DNA of 49,793 nt, taken from NCBI RefSeq assembly GCF_002937075.1, contig NZ_NHSJ01000089.1:1-49793 (forward strand). The letters run 5' to 3'. This document shows positions 1 to 9,258 of the stretch, one piece after another. Every line of letters begins with the position of its first letter. The first letter of the stretch is position 1. A program made the position numbers and the translations under genes. This stretch comes from Rhodoblastus sphagnicola. Its GTDB lineage: Bacteria; Pseudomonadota; Alphaproteobacteria; Rhizobiales; Beijerinckiaceae. The notes beneath the pieces are model-generated. The model did not search any database and was not told where the DNA came from. It was given only the letters and a program-made list of their open reading frames with translations.

Positions 1-124
1 GCTTGCGGGGAGAGGGCCTGCTCCCCCCGAACGCGCCTCCGCCCCCCCATCCTTAACCGGCCCTTAATTCGCCTCACTTACGCTGGAAAACGCGCTCTTC
101 AATGCAACTTCGGACTTTTCACTC

Positions 125-2386
125 ATGGCGCGGAAGAAATCGGGCGGCGAGCGGATCGAGCCGACCTTCGACGCCTCCGCGCCGAACGTCGAGCCGGAGG
201 CGCGCGCCCAGCCCGAAGCCGAGCCGAAGCCGACAAGAAAGAAAGCCACGAAAGCCGCCGCCAAGCCGAAGAAGCGCAGCCGTTCGCTGCTGGGCGGCCT
301 CGTCTACTGGATTTTCGTGCTCGGCGTCTGGGGCGTGATCGGCGCTGGCGGCCTCGCCGTCTATTACGGCTCGCAATTGCCGGCCATCGACCAACTCGCC
401 GTGCCCAAGCGCCCGCCCAACATCGCCATTCTTGCCGTGGACGGAACCCTGCTCGCCAATCGCGGCGACACCGGCGGCGCGGCGGTGCGGCTGCAAGACC
501 TGCCGCCCTACCTGCCCAAAGCCTTCGTCGCCATCGAGGACCGTCGCTTCTACAGCCATTACGGCGTCGATCCGATCGGAATCGCTCGCGCCGTCGCGCG
601 CAATATCACCGGGCGCGGCGGGATGCAGGGCGGCTCGACGCTGACCCAGCAGCTCGCCAAAAACCTGTTCCTGACGCAGGAGCGCACCGTCTCGCGCAAA
701 ATCCAGGAAGCGATCCTGGCGCTCTGGCTGGAGCGCAAATATTCCAAGGACCAGATTCTCGAACTCTATCTCAACCGCGTCTATTTCGGCAGCGGCGCTT
801 ACGGGGTGGACGCGGCGGCGCTGAAATATTTCGGCCATCCGGCCAAGGATGTCACGCTGGCGGAAGCCGCCATGCTCGCCGGCCTGATGAAGTCGCCGTC
901 AAAGCTCGCGCCCAATCATTACGAAAAAGCGGCCATTGAGCGCGCCGATCAGGTCGTCGCCGCCATGGCGCAGGAGGGCCACATCACCGAGGCCATGGCC
1001 AAACTGGCGCTGGCGAAACCCGCCCACGCCGTCAAAGGCAAGGATTCCAGCACGCTCAATTACGCCGCCGATTACGTGATGGACGTGCTCGACGAAACCA
1101 TTGGCGCCATCGACGAGGACATTGTCGTCACATCCACCATCAACCCGGCCATGCAGGCGTCGGGCGAGCGCGCGCTGAACGGCGTGCTGGCGCGCGACGG
1201 CGGCAAATTCGGCGTGACCCAGGGCGCGCTGGTGTCGCTGGATTCGAGCGGCGCCATCCGCGCCCTGATCGGCGGCCGCAATTACGAGGAAAGCCAGTTC
1301 AACCGCGCCGTCTCCGCGCGCCGCCAGCCCGGCTCCTCGTTCAAGCCCTTCGTCTATCTCACCGCGCTGGAAAAAGGCCTCACGCCGGATTCGACCCGCG
1401 AGGACGCCCCCATCAATGTGAAGGGCTGGCAGCCGGAAAACTCCAGCCACAGATATATGGGCGAGGTCAATCTCACCACGGCGCTGGCTTTGTCGCTCAA
1501 CACGGTGGCGGTGCGGCTCGGCCTCGAAGTCGGCCCGCGCGCCGTGATCGACACCGCGCATCGGCTCGGCGTCACGTCAAAACTCGACCCCAACGCCTCC
1601 ATCGCGCTGGGCACGTCGGTGGTGTCGCCGCTGGAGCTGGTCACGGCCTATGTCCCGCTGGCCAACGGCGGCATCGGCGTGCAGAACCACATCATCACAA
1701 AAGTCCGCACAGCCGACGGCAAGCTGCTCTACGCGCGCAGAGGCTCCAGCAATGGACGGGTGATCGACCCGACCTATGTCGCCATGATGAATTCCATGCT
1801 GGAGCAGACCCTGATCATCGGCACGGCGCGCAAGGCCGACCTGCCGGGCTGGGAGGCCGCCGGCAAGACCGGCACCAGCCAGGATTACCGCGACGCCTGG
1901 TTCGTCGGCTACACCAGCCAGCTCACCACCGGCGTCTGGCTCGGCAACGACGACAATTCGCCAACCAAGAAGGCCTCGGGCGCCAATCTCCCGGTGGACA
2001 TCTGGAGCCGTTTCATGCGCGAGGCGTTGAAGGGGCAGGTGGTGGCGGGCCTGCCGACCGGCGGCTGGCGCAGCGAAAACCTTGGCGGCCTGCCGTCATC
2101 GCTGTGGCCGCAGCCGGAGGCGCCGCAACAACAAGCGCAACCGGAGCAGCCGGTCCAGCATCTCGACACCAGCAATCCCGGCGCCCCCGTGGTGTTTTCC
2201 GGCGCGGGACGCGGGGCGTCCGCGCCGCGCGAGCAGCAGGTGGACCGCGCGCCGCGGTTCGACCGCCAGCCGCAGTTCGACCGCGACGAGGAGCCGATCC
2301 CGCCCGCCGACATCCCCGACGGCCCGCTGCCGCGTCAGGCGCGCGACGACCGCAATTTTCTGGACCGGCTGTTCAGCGACGAGTGA
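125..2386 (+). CDS. Class A penicillin-binding protein (PBP1A family)
   Basis: Bifunctional peptidoglycan glycosyltransferase/transpeptidase of the inner membrane, polymerising lipid II and cross-linking the strands. A basic, charged cytoplasmic tail of about 55 residues leads into one membrane segment (about 55-80). The GT51 domain follows with its catalytic Glu138 in AIEDRRFY and the motif GGSTLTQQLAKN. The transpeptidase domain has all three motifs: S404-S-F-K407, SLN in ALSLNTV, and K581-T-G-T. The last 90 residues are Pro/Gln/Arg-rich and of low complexity. The 753-residue length suits the PBP1A/PBP1C-like proteins of Hyphomicrobiales. The start is the only ATG that keeps the basic tail. 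It stands alone here, followed by an unrelated gene. The family call is secure; which PBP1 paralogue it is cannot be told from the window. Confidence 0.95.
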   Translation: MARKKSGGERIEPTFDASAPNVEPEARAQPEAEPKPTRKKATKAAAKPKKRSRSLLGGLVYWIFVLGVWGVIGAGGLAVYYGSQLPAIDQLAVPKRPPNIAILAVDGTLLANRGDTGGAAVRLQDLPPYLPKAFVAIEDRRFYSHYGVDPIGIARAVARNITGRGGMQGGSTLTQQLAKNLFLTQERTVSRKIQEAILALWLERKYSKDQILELYLNRVYFGSGAYGVDAAALKYFGHPAKDVTLAEAAMLAGLMKSPSKLAPNHYEKAAIERADQVVAAMAQEGHITEAMAKLALAKPAHAVKGKDSSTLNYAADYVMDVLDETIGAIDEDIVVTSTINPAMQASGERALNGVLARDGGKFGVTQGALVSLDSSGAIRALIGGRNYEESQFNRAVSARRQPGSSFKPFVYLTALEKGLTPDSTREDAPINVKGWQPENSSHRYMGEVNLTTALALSLNTVAVRLGLEVGPRAVIDTAHRLGVTSKLDPNASIALGTSVVSPLELVTAYVPLANGGIGVQNHIITKVRTADGKLLYARRGSSNGRVIDPTYVAMMNSMLEQTLIIGTARKADLPGWEAAGKTGTSQDYRDAWFVGYTSQLTTGVWLGNDDNSPTKKASGANLPVDIWSRFMREALKGQVVAGLPTGGWRSENLGGLPSSLWPQPEAPQQQAQPEQPVQHLDTSNPGAPVVFSGAGRGASAPREQQVDRAPRFDRQPQFDRDEEPIPPADIPDGPLPRQARDDRNFLDRLFSDE

Positions 2387-2417
2387 GCCTTGCCCGCCCC
2401 GCGACAATTTGGACAGA

Positions 2418-2448
2418 TTGACATCGCGGGGGGAGTGGGCGCTAATGC
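2418..2448 (+). promoter_or_regulatory. Candidate sigma-70 promoter of the isochorismatase-like gene
   Basis: A perfect TTGACA lies at 2418-2423 and TAATGC at 2443-2448, with a 19-nt spacer that is a little long. It lies about 65 nt before the ATG at 2513. The -35 box is good and the -10 box is mediocre. Confidence 0.35.
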
Positions 2449-2512
2449 CGCCATGACGCACGTCCGCATCCCATTTTTTGCAGGGTATTGGCGCTCCTTT
2501 TAAGGAGGGGCC

Positions 2513-3235
2513 ATGGCGTCATCTGTGACCATGGCCGCCGTTTCGGCAGGCGTTGGTCATTTGCATATCGCGTCACGATTCGGCGGCCTCCAAGGAGGCA
2601 AGTCAGTGATAGTCTCAAACAAGGTGGATTGGGCGATCGATCCGGAGCGGTGCGCGCTGCTCGTGCATGACATGCAGCCGCATTTTCTCGACGCGCTCCC
2701 CGCCGACAGCCGCGCCCGCATCGTCGCCACCGCGCGCGGGATCGGCGAGGTCTGCGTCAGGCGGGGCGTGCCGATTTTCGCGTCGCAGGTGCCGCGGGCG
2801 CGGCGCCTCGACGAACGCGGGCTGATGGCGGACATGTGGGGTCCAGGCCCGTCGATGGCGGGCAGCGGTCTCGACCCGGCTCTTGGTTTTGACGCGCATC
2901 ATGTCCGGCCGCTGGTCAAGCGAAGCTACAGCGCCTTCTACGGCAGCGATTTCGAACCGATGCTGCGCCGTCTCGGTCGCGACGCGCTCCTGATCGTCGG
3001 CGTCTACACCTCGATCGGCTGCCACTATTCGGCGGTGGATGCGTTCGCGCGCGACATCAGGGCGTTTCTCGTCGCCGATGGCGTGGCCGACCTCGACGAG
3101 GCCGAACACGCCGCGGGTCTGTCCGCCGCCGCCAGAACCTGCGCTCGTGTGGTCACGAGCGCGCAAGCGCTCGAAGCCCTCGCGCCGAGACACCGCCGCA
3201 CAGCGCCGGAAAGCCATGCCTTCGACGTGTGTTAA
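2513..3235 (+). CDS. Isochorismatase-like cysteine hydrolase superfamily protein (EntB/PhzD-like)
   Basis: Predicted vinyl-ether hydrolase acting on isochorismate or a related chorismate-derived compound. The core resembles the EntB isochorismatase domain and PhzD: LLVHDMQPHFL carries the catalytic Asp, VKRSYSAFYGSDFE the Lys, and GVYTSIGC matches the EntB segment GVYAHIGC, followed by a conserved VDAFARDI...FLVADGVADL. There is no aryl-carrier domain at the C-terminus, so it is PhzD-like in size. Two starts are plausible: ATG 2513 with AAGGAGG four bases upstream, and in-frame GTG 2606 with AAGGAGG seven bases upstream, giving 209 residues. The conserved family sequence begins only around residue 38, so the shorter form is quite possible. 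No siderophore or phenazine genes are nearby, so the substrate is open. Confidence 0.82.
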   Translation: MASSVTMAAVSAGVGHLHIASRFGGLQGGKSVIVSNKVDWAIDPERCALLVHDMQPHFLDALPADSRARIVATARGIGEVCVRRGVPIFASQVPRARRLDERGLMADMWGPGPSMAGSGLDPALGFDAHHVRPLVKRSYSAFYGSDFEPMLRRLGRDALLIVGVYTSIGCHYSAVDAFARDIRAFLVADGVADLDEAEHAAGLSAAARTCARVVTSAQALEALAPRHRRTAPESHAFDVC

Positions 3236-3266
3236 AGCCAATCGCCGGCGGCGCCGACGGAACGGG

Positions 3267-4589
3267 TCAGAGCGCCTCCAAAAACCGCACCGCCCGCCCC
3301 GTGGCGGGCGTCAAAATCTCGCCCTCCCACATCACGCGGGCGCCGCGTACAAAAGTCCCGACCGGCCAGCCCTTGACCGTCTTGCCGTCATAGGGCGTCC
3401 AGCCGCAGCGCGAGGCGATCCAGGAATTGCTGATGGTCTCGACCCGGTTCAGGTCCACCACGGTAAAATCGGCGTCATAGCCGCGCGCGATCCGCCCCTT
3501 GCCGGCGATCTGGAACAGCCGCGCCGGTCCCGCGCTGGTCAAATCGACCAGGCGTTGCAGGGTCAGGCGTCCCGAATTGACATGGTCGAGCAAAGTCGGG
3601 ACAAGCGTCTGCACCCCGGTCATGCCGGACGGGCTGTCCGGATAGGGCTTGGCCTTCTCTTCCAGCGTATGCGGCGCATGGTCGGAGCCGAGCACGTCCA
3701 CCACGCCCTGAACCAGACCGTCCCACAACGCGTCGCGATGGCGGGGCGCGCGCACCGGCGGGTTCATCTGGATCAAAGTGCCGAGCCGCGCATAATCGTC
3801 GGCGGTCAGGGTGAGGTGGTGCGGCGTCACCTCGACGCTGGCCACATCCTTGTGTCCGGCCAGAAATTCAATCTCTTCAGCGGTGGTGACATGGAGCACA
3901 TGCACGCGCGCCCGGTGTTTTTCCGCCAGCGCGATCAACCGCTTGGTGCTGGTCAGCGCGGTCAGTTCGTCGCGCCAGACCGGATGCGAGGCGGGATCGC
4001 CGGCGACGCGCTCGCCTTTGCGCGCGTTCAGCCGCGCCTCGTCCTCGCTGTGGAAGGCGGCGCGGCGGCGGATGTGCTTCAAAACCTCGCCGACGCCGTC
4101 GTCGTCGGCGATCAGCAGCGAGCCGGTGGACGAGCCCATGAACACTTTTATGCCGGCCGCCCCCGGCAGCCGCTCCAACTCGGCGGCATTTTTCGCGTTC
4201 TCATGCGTGCCCCCGACCCAAAAGGCGAAATCGCAATGCATCCGCGCCGTCGCCCGTAAAACCTTGTCGGCGAGCGCCTCGGGCGTGGTGGTCAGCGGGT
4301 TGGTGTTGGGCATTTCGAACACGGCGGTCACGCCGCCGAGCACGGCGGCCGCCGACCCCGTCTGCAAATCTTCCTTGTGGACAGGGCCGGGCTCGCGGAA
4401 ATGCACCTGGCTGTCGATCACGCCGGGCAGAATATGCAGGCCCCGGCAGTCCACGACTTCGCCGGCCGAGGCGGCCGAGAGATCGCCAATGCGGGCGATT
4501 TTCCCGCCGGAAACGCCGACATCGCGGGCGCCGACTCCATCCTGGTTGACCAATGTCCCGCCACGCAGGATGATATCGTAGCTCGTCAC
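3267..4589 (-). CDS. pyrC: Dihydroorotase (class I, PyrC-like)
   Basis: Amidohydrolase closing N-carbamoyl-aspartate to dihydroorotate in pyrimidine synthesis. The chosen start is GTG at 4589, preceded by GGAGA at a six-base distance, giving 440 residues; an in-frame ATG at 4634 has no good ribosome site. Motifs of the class I fold are present: DSQVHFREPG (residues 59-68), K148 in GIKVFMGSSTG as the likely carbamylated lysine, His in AAFHSEDE and VHVLHVTT, and the catalytic Asp in GSDHAPH. The first histidine of the usual D-x-H-x-H metal motif is Gln61. I recall the same Gln in other alphaproteobacterial relatives, but this is from memory. No pyrB lies beside it. It is divergent from ygfZ. 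A related cyclic amidase remains possible. Confidence 0.85.
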   Translation of the reverse strand: MTSYDIILRGGTLVNQDGVGARDVGVSGGKIARIGDLSAASAGEVVDCRGLHILPGVIDSQVHFREPGPVHKEDLQTGSAAAVLGGVTAVFEMPNTNPLTTTPEALADKVLRATARMHCDFAFWVGGTHENAKNAAELERLPGAAGIKVFMGSSTGSLLIADDDGVGEVLKHIRRRAAFHSEDEARLNARKGERVAGDPASHPVWRDELTALTSTKRLIALAEKHRARVHVLHVTTAEEIEFLAGHKDVASVEVTPHHLTLTADDYARLGTLIQMNPPVRAPRHRDALWDGLVQGVVDVLGSDHAPHTLEEKAKPYPDSPSGMTGVQTLVPTLLDHVNSGRLTLQRLVDLTSAGPARLFQIAGKGRIARGYDADFTVVDLNRVETISNSWIASRCGWTPYDGKTVKGWPVGTFVRGARVMWEGEILTPATGRAVRFLEAL

Positions 4590-4715
4590 GGGCGCTCTCC
4601 GAATTTCTTGCCTGTTTCGGACCAAACTTTGCATCGGTGCGTTATCCGTGTCGGCTTAAGCGCGTCGGCGCGGGGGCGCAACAAAAATGCTGGCGAATCC
4701 ATTGCGGGGAAACAG

Positions 4716-5558
4716 ATGAAAGCAGCGAAACTCTCCGACCGCGCTCTGGTTCGCGTCAGCGGCCCGGATGCGCGCGGCTTCCTCCAGGGGCTGGTGACCG
4801 GCAATGTCTTGACGCTGGAGCCGGGCGAGGCCCGGTGGGCCGCGCTGCTGTCGCCGCAGGGGAAAATCCTGTTCGATTTTCTCATGAGCTCCCCGCAAGC
4901 GGGCGCCTCGCAAGGGGGCGGCGCCGAGGAGTCGATCCTGCTCGACGTCAGGGCCGACAAGGCCGCCGATCTGGCCAAGCGCCTGACCATGTACAAGCTG
5001 CGCGCCAAGGTCGAAGTTCTCAATGAGACCGGCAAATTCGCGGTCATCGCGCTCTATGGCGGCGCGGTCGCGGAAGGGGCGAAGGATTCGCGCCATTCCG
5101 ACATGGGCGCGCGCCTGATCGTCCCGGCGGCGGCGCTGGACTCGACCTTGCTGACGCTCGGCGGCGATCATGGCCTCGACGACTATGCCGCGCACCGCAT
5201 CGCCCTGGGCGTCCCGGAGGGCGGCGTCGATTTCCCCTATGGCGACGCCTTCCCCGCCGAAGCCGACATGGACCTGTTCAACGGGGTGGATTTCAAAAAA
5301 GGCTGTTTCGTCGGCCAGGAAGTGGTGGCGCGCATGCACTACCGCGCCACAGTTCGCACCCGCGTGACCAAGGTTCTGCTGGAAGGCGTGGCCCCGCCGC
5401 CAGGCGCCGTCATCACCGCCGGCGAGAAACAGGCGGGAACCATGGGCTCCAGCGCCGGCAATTGCGGCCTCGCCCTGCTGCGCCTCGACCGCGTGGAAGA
5501 GGCGGCGCAGGCCGGCCTGCCGCTGAAAAGCGGCGAAACGGCGCTGCGGCTGCCGTAA
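4716..5558 (+). CDS. ygfZ: Folate-binding protein YgfZ
   Basis: GcvT-like folate-binding protein needed for the repair or assembly of some iron-sulfur enzymes in the YgfZ/IBA57 family. It has 280 residues from the ATG at 4716, which has GGGGA just upstream; the frame is open further upstream but that part overlaps the divergent dihydroorotase gene antisense and is not protein-like. The family signature K-G-C-[FY]-x-G-Q-E is present as KKGCFVGQE with Cys197, followed by VARMHYRATVRTRV. The N-terminal half has the GcvT-like segment with LSPQGKILFDF. It is divergently transcribed from the dihydroorotase gene with about 125 bp between the two starts. Confidence 0.92.
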   Translation: MKAAKLSDRALVRVSGPDARGFLQGLVTGNVLTLEPGEARWAALLSPQGKILFDFLMSSPQAGASQGGGAEESILLDVRADKAADLAKRLTMYKLRAKVEVLNETGKFAVIALYGGAVAEGAKDSRHSDMGARLIVPAAALDSTLLTLGGDHGLDDYAAHRIALGVPEGGVDFPYGDAFPAEADMDLFNGVDFKKGCFVGQEVVARMHYRATVRTRVTKVLLEGVAPPPGAVITAGEKQAGTMGSSAGNCGLALLRLDRVEEAAQAGLPLKSGETALRLP

Positions 5559-5974
5559 GCGCGCGTTCACGACGAGCCGGCTCCCCAAATGGGGGCGCGG
5601 ACGCCCGCGACGGTCTCTTCATGACCCGAACCTGGTCGTTGCCGAACCCGCCCGGCGGTTTATCAAACAGCACAAAGGCGCATGCGCCGGACTATTGGTC
5701 GTCGGCGAACCCCTTTCATCACAAAACCGCCACTCGCCTTGCCGTCGGTCCTTGAACTGGGCTGCGGAGTCTCCCGGATAAATCTTTGGCGGCGAGCCGA
5801 TGTTGGATATCGACGCGCCGTCGCAAGGCGTCAGCGCCACGCTCAAGGCGCGCGTTTGTGGCGGAAGTACAATCTAAACGCGATTTATTAACTTAATACA
5901 ACTTAAGGTAGTAATTCATTAACGATAATAACTGAGCTTCCATGCTGATTTCATCGATAAAAACGAGGAACAGC
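5559..5974. other. 416-bp gap before the porin gene
   Basis: No convincing gene. The first 290 bp are GC-rich and contain short, mutually overlapping frames with no recognisable similarity. The last 120 bp (about 5855-5974) turn abruptly AT-rich with repeated TTAACTTAA-like strings and probably hold the porin promoter, though no clear -35/-10 pair stands out. A decayed gene in the first part cannot be excluded. Confidence 0.4.
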
Positions 5975-7231
5975 ATGGCGCACGACCTTTCAATCACCGG
6001 CAGCCTGATGCTGTCGCTCCTGGGGGCAAGCGGACTGCCCGCCCTGGCGGACAACGCATTTACGGCGCCGGCTGCGGTCCTCAAAGCGCCGCAAGCCGAC
6101 AGTGAATCTTCCGCTGTCCAGCTCAGGCTGCAATATACCGGCGAGGCGTGGGACCTTTCCGGCGGGACCCGGACGAAGAATTACACGGATTATATGCACT
6201 CATTGGACGCCAGTCTGTCCATTGACGCCGACAAGCTCGGCTGGCGCGGCGCCCATTTCTATTTCGACGCATTGGGCATCAATGGAAAACCGCTGACCAA
6301 TGATGCGGGCGCGCTCTCGGCGCCCAGCGCGATCGACGGGTTGGCGGCGATAAATACGTTCCGACTTTACCAGGCCTATTACGAGCAGCGGATCTTTCAC
6401 ACGGATGTGCTGCTCGGAATTTACGACCCGCAGACCCAGTTTGCGTCGACGCGTCCCATGGATCTGTTTTTCAACCGCGCCTTCGCCTGGAGCACACCTA
6501 TGACCTTCTCGGGGATGCAGGGGGGATTGAATTTGCCCCTCTATCCCAATTCGGAGCTCGGTGTGCGCATCAAGCACGAGATCACCGAACAGCTGACCGC
6601 CAAAGTTGGTGTGCTCAACGCCATGGCGGACAATCCTACGGCGCCGTGGAACACGGATGTCCAGTTCAACAGCAAAACCGGCGCCCTTGCGATCGGCGAA
6701 CTCGATTATACGCCGATCGCGCGCACCAAGATCATCGCCGGTTATTGGACGTTGACCGGCAAGTTCACAAGCGCGGACCGCTTCAATGCCAATGGAACGC
6801 CGCATCAATATTACGGCACCAGCGGCGGATATGTCGGGGCCGCAACCCGTGTCTATACGATCGATGGCGGTCGCGGCGTCGATGTGTTCGCCAACTATGG
6901 TTTCGCCAACGCCGACGTGAATCCTGTCGATCACTCTGCGAGCGGGGGCGTGACAGTGACAGGTCTGTTCGAATCGCGGGCTCATGACAGGCTTGGTCTC
7001 GCCATCGGTTATTTGCATATCAGCCGAGATTCGTTCTTCGCAAAACGACCCTTCAATGGCGACTACGAACTTCCAATCGAGTTGACCTATCGCGCGCAAC
7101 TGACGGACTGGCTGACCGTCCAGCCGAACATTCAGTACATCCATAATCCGACGATCATCACGTCCGTGACCAAGAGGGACAGCTACCTCTTTGGTTTGCA
7201 TTTCGAGCTCGGTCATCTCTTCAACCTTTGA
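5975..7231 (+). CDS. Carbohydrate-selective porin, OprB-like
   Basis: Predicted outer-membrane beta-barrel of the OprB family, which passes sugars or other small solutes. The 418-residue product starts at ATG 5975, with GAGGA five bases upstream; an earlier ATG at 5942 has no ribosome site and would spoil the signal peptide. Residues 1-24 form a signal peptide ending ALA before DNAF. The mature part has many alternating strands, GLNLPLYPNSELGVR, repeated aromatic girdle residues and YQAYYEQRIFHTDVLLGIYDP, typical of OprB. The chain ends in Asn-Leu rather than the usual terminal Phe. The base composition is milder than in the core genes. A small secreted-peptide gene follows 31 bp downstream. 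Confidence 0.82.
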   Translation: MAHDLSITGSLMLSLLGASGLPALADNAFTAPAAVLKAPQADSESSAVQLRLQYTGEAWDLSGGTRTKNYTDYMHSLDASLSIDADKLGWRGAHFYFDALGINGKPLTNDAGALSAPSAIDGLAAINTFRLYQAYYEQRIFHTDVLLGIYDPQTQFASTRPMDLFFNRAFAWSTPMTFSGMQGGLNLPLYPNSELGVRIKHEITEQLTAKVGVLNAMADNPTAPWNTDVQFNSKTGALAIGELDYTPIARTKIIAGYWTLTGKFTSADRFNANGTPHQYYGTSGGYVGAATRVYTIDGGRGVDVFANYGFANADVNPVDHSASGGVTVTGLFESRAHDRLGLAIGYLHISRDSFFAKRPFNGDYELPIELTYRAQLTDWLTVQPNIQYIHNPTIITSVTKRDSYLFGLHFELGHLFNL

Positions 7232-7262
7232 CGCTGTCGTCGCGAGCCATGAAGGGCCCCCC

Positions 7263-7388
7263 ATGCGCAAGTTTCTAACTGCTTTTCTCATGCTGATGTT
7301 TATCTTCAGCACAACGACCGCCGACGCGCGCGGCGGACGATCGAGCGACGATTGTCCGGCCAGCTCCAAGGATCCGGACTGCAAATAG
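7263..7388 (+). CDS. Small secreted peptide, 41 residues, unknown function
   Basis: Not recognised. From ATG 7263, with GAAGGG six bases before it, the product has a short basic start (MRKF), a hydrophobic run of about 15 residues ending TTTADA, then a mature peptide of about 20 residues that is Arg/Gly/Ser/Asp-rich with two cysteines (DCPAS...PDCK). This is the layout of an exported small protein, possibly with one disulfide. It sits 31 bp after the porin stop and could share its transcript. The frame is open further upstream, but that part overlaps the porin gene. Confidence 0.55.
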   Translation: MRKFLTAFLMLMFIFSTTTADARGGRSSDDCPASSKDPDCK

Positions 7389-7433
7389 CCGGTCCAGCCA
7401 GCGATACGGGCTGCGCCGCAGCCGCTCCGCAGC

Positions 7434-7540
7434 CCTAGAGCATTTTCAAGCGAAGTGGACACCGGTTCGCGTGAAGAAAATGCGTTAAAACAAGAATCTA
7501 GAGTATTTTCATGTTTCCGCGAAACGTGAAAATACTCTAG
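7434..7540. repeat. Palindromic intergenic repeat, two adjacent hairpins
   Basis: The first hairpin is at 7440-7483: GCATTTTC pairs with GAAAATGC, and the inner GCGAA pairs with TTCGC around the core AAGTGGACACCGG. The second, at 7498-7540, has 20-bp arms starting CTAGAGTATTTTCA with one G-T mismatch and a 3-nt loop. The core is a repeat I recognise as scattered through Hyphomicrobiales genomes. It fills the space between the small peptide gene and the chemoreceptor gene and could act as a terminator. Confidence 0.75.
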
Positions 7541-7563
7541 TAAAATGATTGAGAGAACACAAA

Positions 7564-9258
7564 ATGCGCCTGCGCCTCAAAATCCTGCCAAAAATCCTGC
7601 TGCTTCTGAGCATGCTTGCGCTGGTCTCGCTGGCCGGGACCGTGTTCTCCACCCAGAAAATGCGCTTGATCGACGACACCTATGGCGATCTGATCGATGG
7701 CTCCGGCAAGGCCAATCTCGCGATCGCGCGCGCCAATCGCAATCTCGTCCATGTCGATCGCTCCATCTACCGGCTGATAGCCGAGGAGAGCGAAGACGGC
7801 ATCCAGCAGGCCGTGACCGAGATTGCCGATTCCAGCGCGTTTTTCCACAAGCAGGTCAAGGCCGCCATGTCGGGCATGCCGGCCAAGGCGGCGGAAATTG
7901 AACAGATCGCCACATTGTTCGACGCCGCCATGCAAAAGAGCTGCGCTGACACGCTCGCGCTGGCGAAATCGGCGGAAACGGCGAACAAGAAAGCCGCAAC
8001 GGCCGCGATGCGAGACCGGTGCGATCCCGCGATGAACGAGGTCATGCTGAGCATCAGCGCCCTCACAAACCGTATTCTCAAGATCAGCGACGAAGCCTCC
8101 GAAGCCGCGTTGGCCGTCACCAACGCGACCATTCACAGCACCTATGGCCTCGTCCTGGGAGGGTCGGCGCTCGTCCTGCTTCTCCTCTCTTTGTCAGTCT
8201 TCAAGACCATCACCAAGCCACTGACCACATTGACGGCATGTATGGACCGGCTCGCCGGCGGCGATGACGCCGTCGAGATCGTCGGCCGCGACCGGTTCGA
8301 CGAGATCGGCTCGATCGCCAATGCGGTGGAGACGTTCCGGCGGAACGCAAAGACGAAACGTCAAACGGAGAGCGGCGAGGCGCGAGACCGGACCGAAAAA
8401 GCCATGGCGCGACAGACTGCGGTCGAACGGCTTGCGTCCGAATTCGAAGGCGCCGTGGGAAGCGTGATCGAGTCCGTCAGCAATGCGGTTTCAAAGCTTG
8501 AGAGCGCATCGACCGGCTTGACCAAAACGGCAAGCTCAACCGATCAGATATCGGAATCCGCCGCGTCGGCGTCGAAACAGGCGTCGAGAAACGTCCAGTC
8601 GGTGGCGGCCGCCACGGAGGAGCTTTCGAGTTCGGTCAACGAAATCGCCAGTCAGGCTTTCCAGGCCAAGGAAATCGCCGAGAGCGCGGTTCAAGAGGCG
8701 AATGCGACGGACACAAAGATTCATGAACTGTCCAAGGCGTCCGGGCAGATCGGCGAGGCGGTGAAAATCATCGCGGACATTGCCCAGCAGACCAATCTGC
8801 TGGCTCTGAACGCCACAATCGAAGCGGCGCGCGCCGGCGAAGCTGGCCGCGGCTTCGCGGTCGTGGCGACCGAGGTCAAGATGCTCGCTTCCCAGACGGC
8901 CAAGGCCACCGAAGACATCGGGGAACAAATCGCCGGGATTCAGAACGCCACGGCCGAGGCCATCGATGCGATCCAGGCGATCGGGACAACCATCGCGAAA
9001 ATGTCGGAGATTGCGAGCGCCATCGCGGCGGCGGTGGAAGAGCAGGGGGCCACGACGACCGAGATCTCCCGCAGCATTCACGACACCGCCCGGGAGTCCG
9101 AGGTCGTGGCGTCGAGCATCCAGGAAGTGAGTCGCGGCGCCCATCACACGGGCGAGGCCTCCGACCAGGTCTTGGCTTCGGCCCAGACTCTGGCCAGCGA
9201 AAGCGCCCGATTGCGTGCGGAAGTCTCGAACTTCCTGACCAAGGTTCGCGCCGCCTGA
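7564..9258 (+). CDS. Methyl-accepting chemotaxis protein
   Basis: Inner-membrane chemoreceptor passing ligand signals to CheA/CheW. The chosen ATG 7564 has GAGAGA seven bases upstream; TTG 7549 is an alternative. The 564 residues show a first membrane helix (about 7-28), a periplasmic helical domain of about 160 residues with a Cys pair, a second helix (about 193-215), HAMP, and the methyl-accepting coiled coil whose conserved tip [21 protein letters not shown]-type sequence lies near 405-430. There is no C-terminal CheB/CheR-tethering pentapeptide. No che genes are nearby, so it is an orphan receptor. Repeats flank it on both sides. Confidence 0.95.
   Translation: MRLRLKILPKILLLLSMLALVSLAGTVFSTQKMRLIDDTYGDLIDGSGKANLAIARANRNLVHVDRSIYRLIAEESEDGIQQAVTEIADSSAFFHKQVKAAMSGMPAKAAEIEQIATLFDAAMQKSCADTLALAKSAETANKKAATAAMRDRCDPAMNEVMLSISALTNRILKISDEASEAALAVTNATIHSTYGLVLGGSALVLLLLSLSVFKTITKPLTTLTACMDRLAGGDDAVEIVGRDRFDEIGSIANAVETFRRNAKTKRQTESGEARDRTEKAMARQTAVERLASEFEGAVGSVIESVSNAVSKLESASTGLTKTASSTDQISESAASASKQASRNVQSVAAATEELSSSVNEIASQAFQAKEIAESAVQEANATDTKIHELSKASGQIGEAVKIIADIAQQTNLLALNATIEAARAGEAGRGFAVVATEVKMLASQTAKATEDIGEQIAGIQNATAEAIDAIQAIGTTIAKMSEIASAIAAAVEEQGATTTEISRSIHDTARESEVVASSIQEVSRGAHHTGEASDQVLASAQTLASESARLRAEVSNFLTKVRAA

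Noticed and set aside
5559-5850. Possible decayed gene between ygfZ and the porin gene
   Set aside because: Several short frames in different phases but no similarity that I could recognise, so no pseudogene is claimed.
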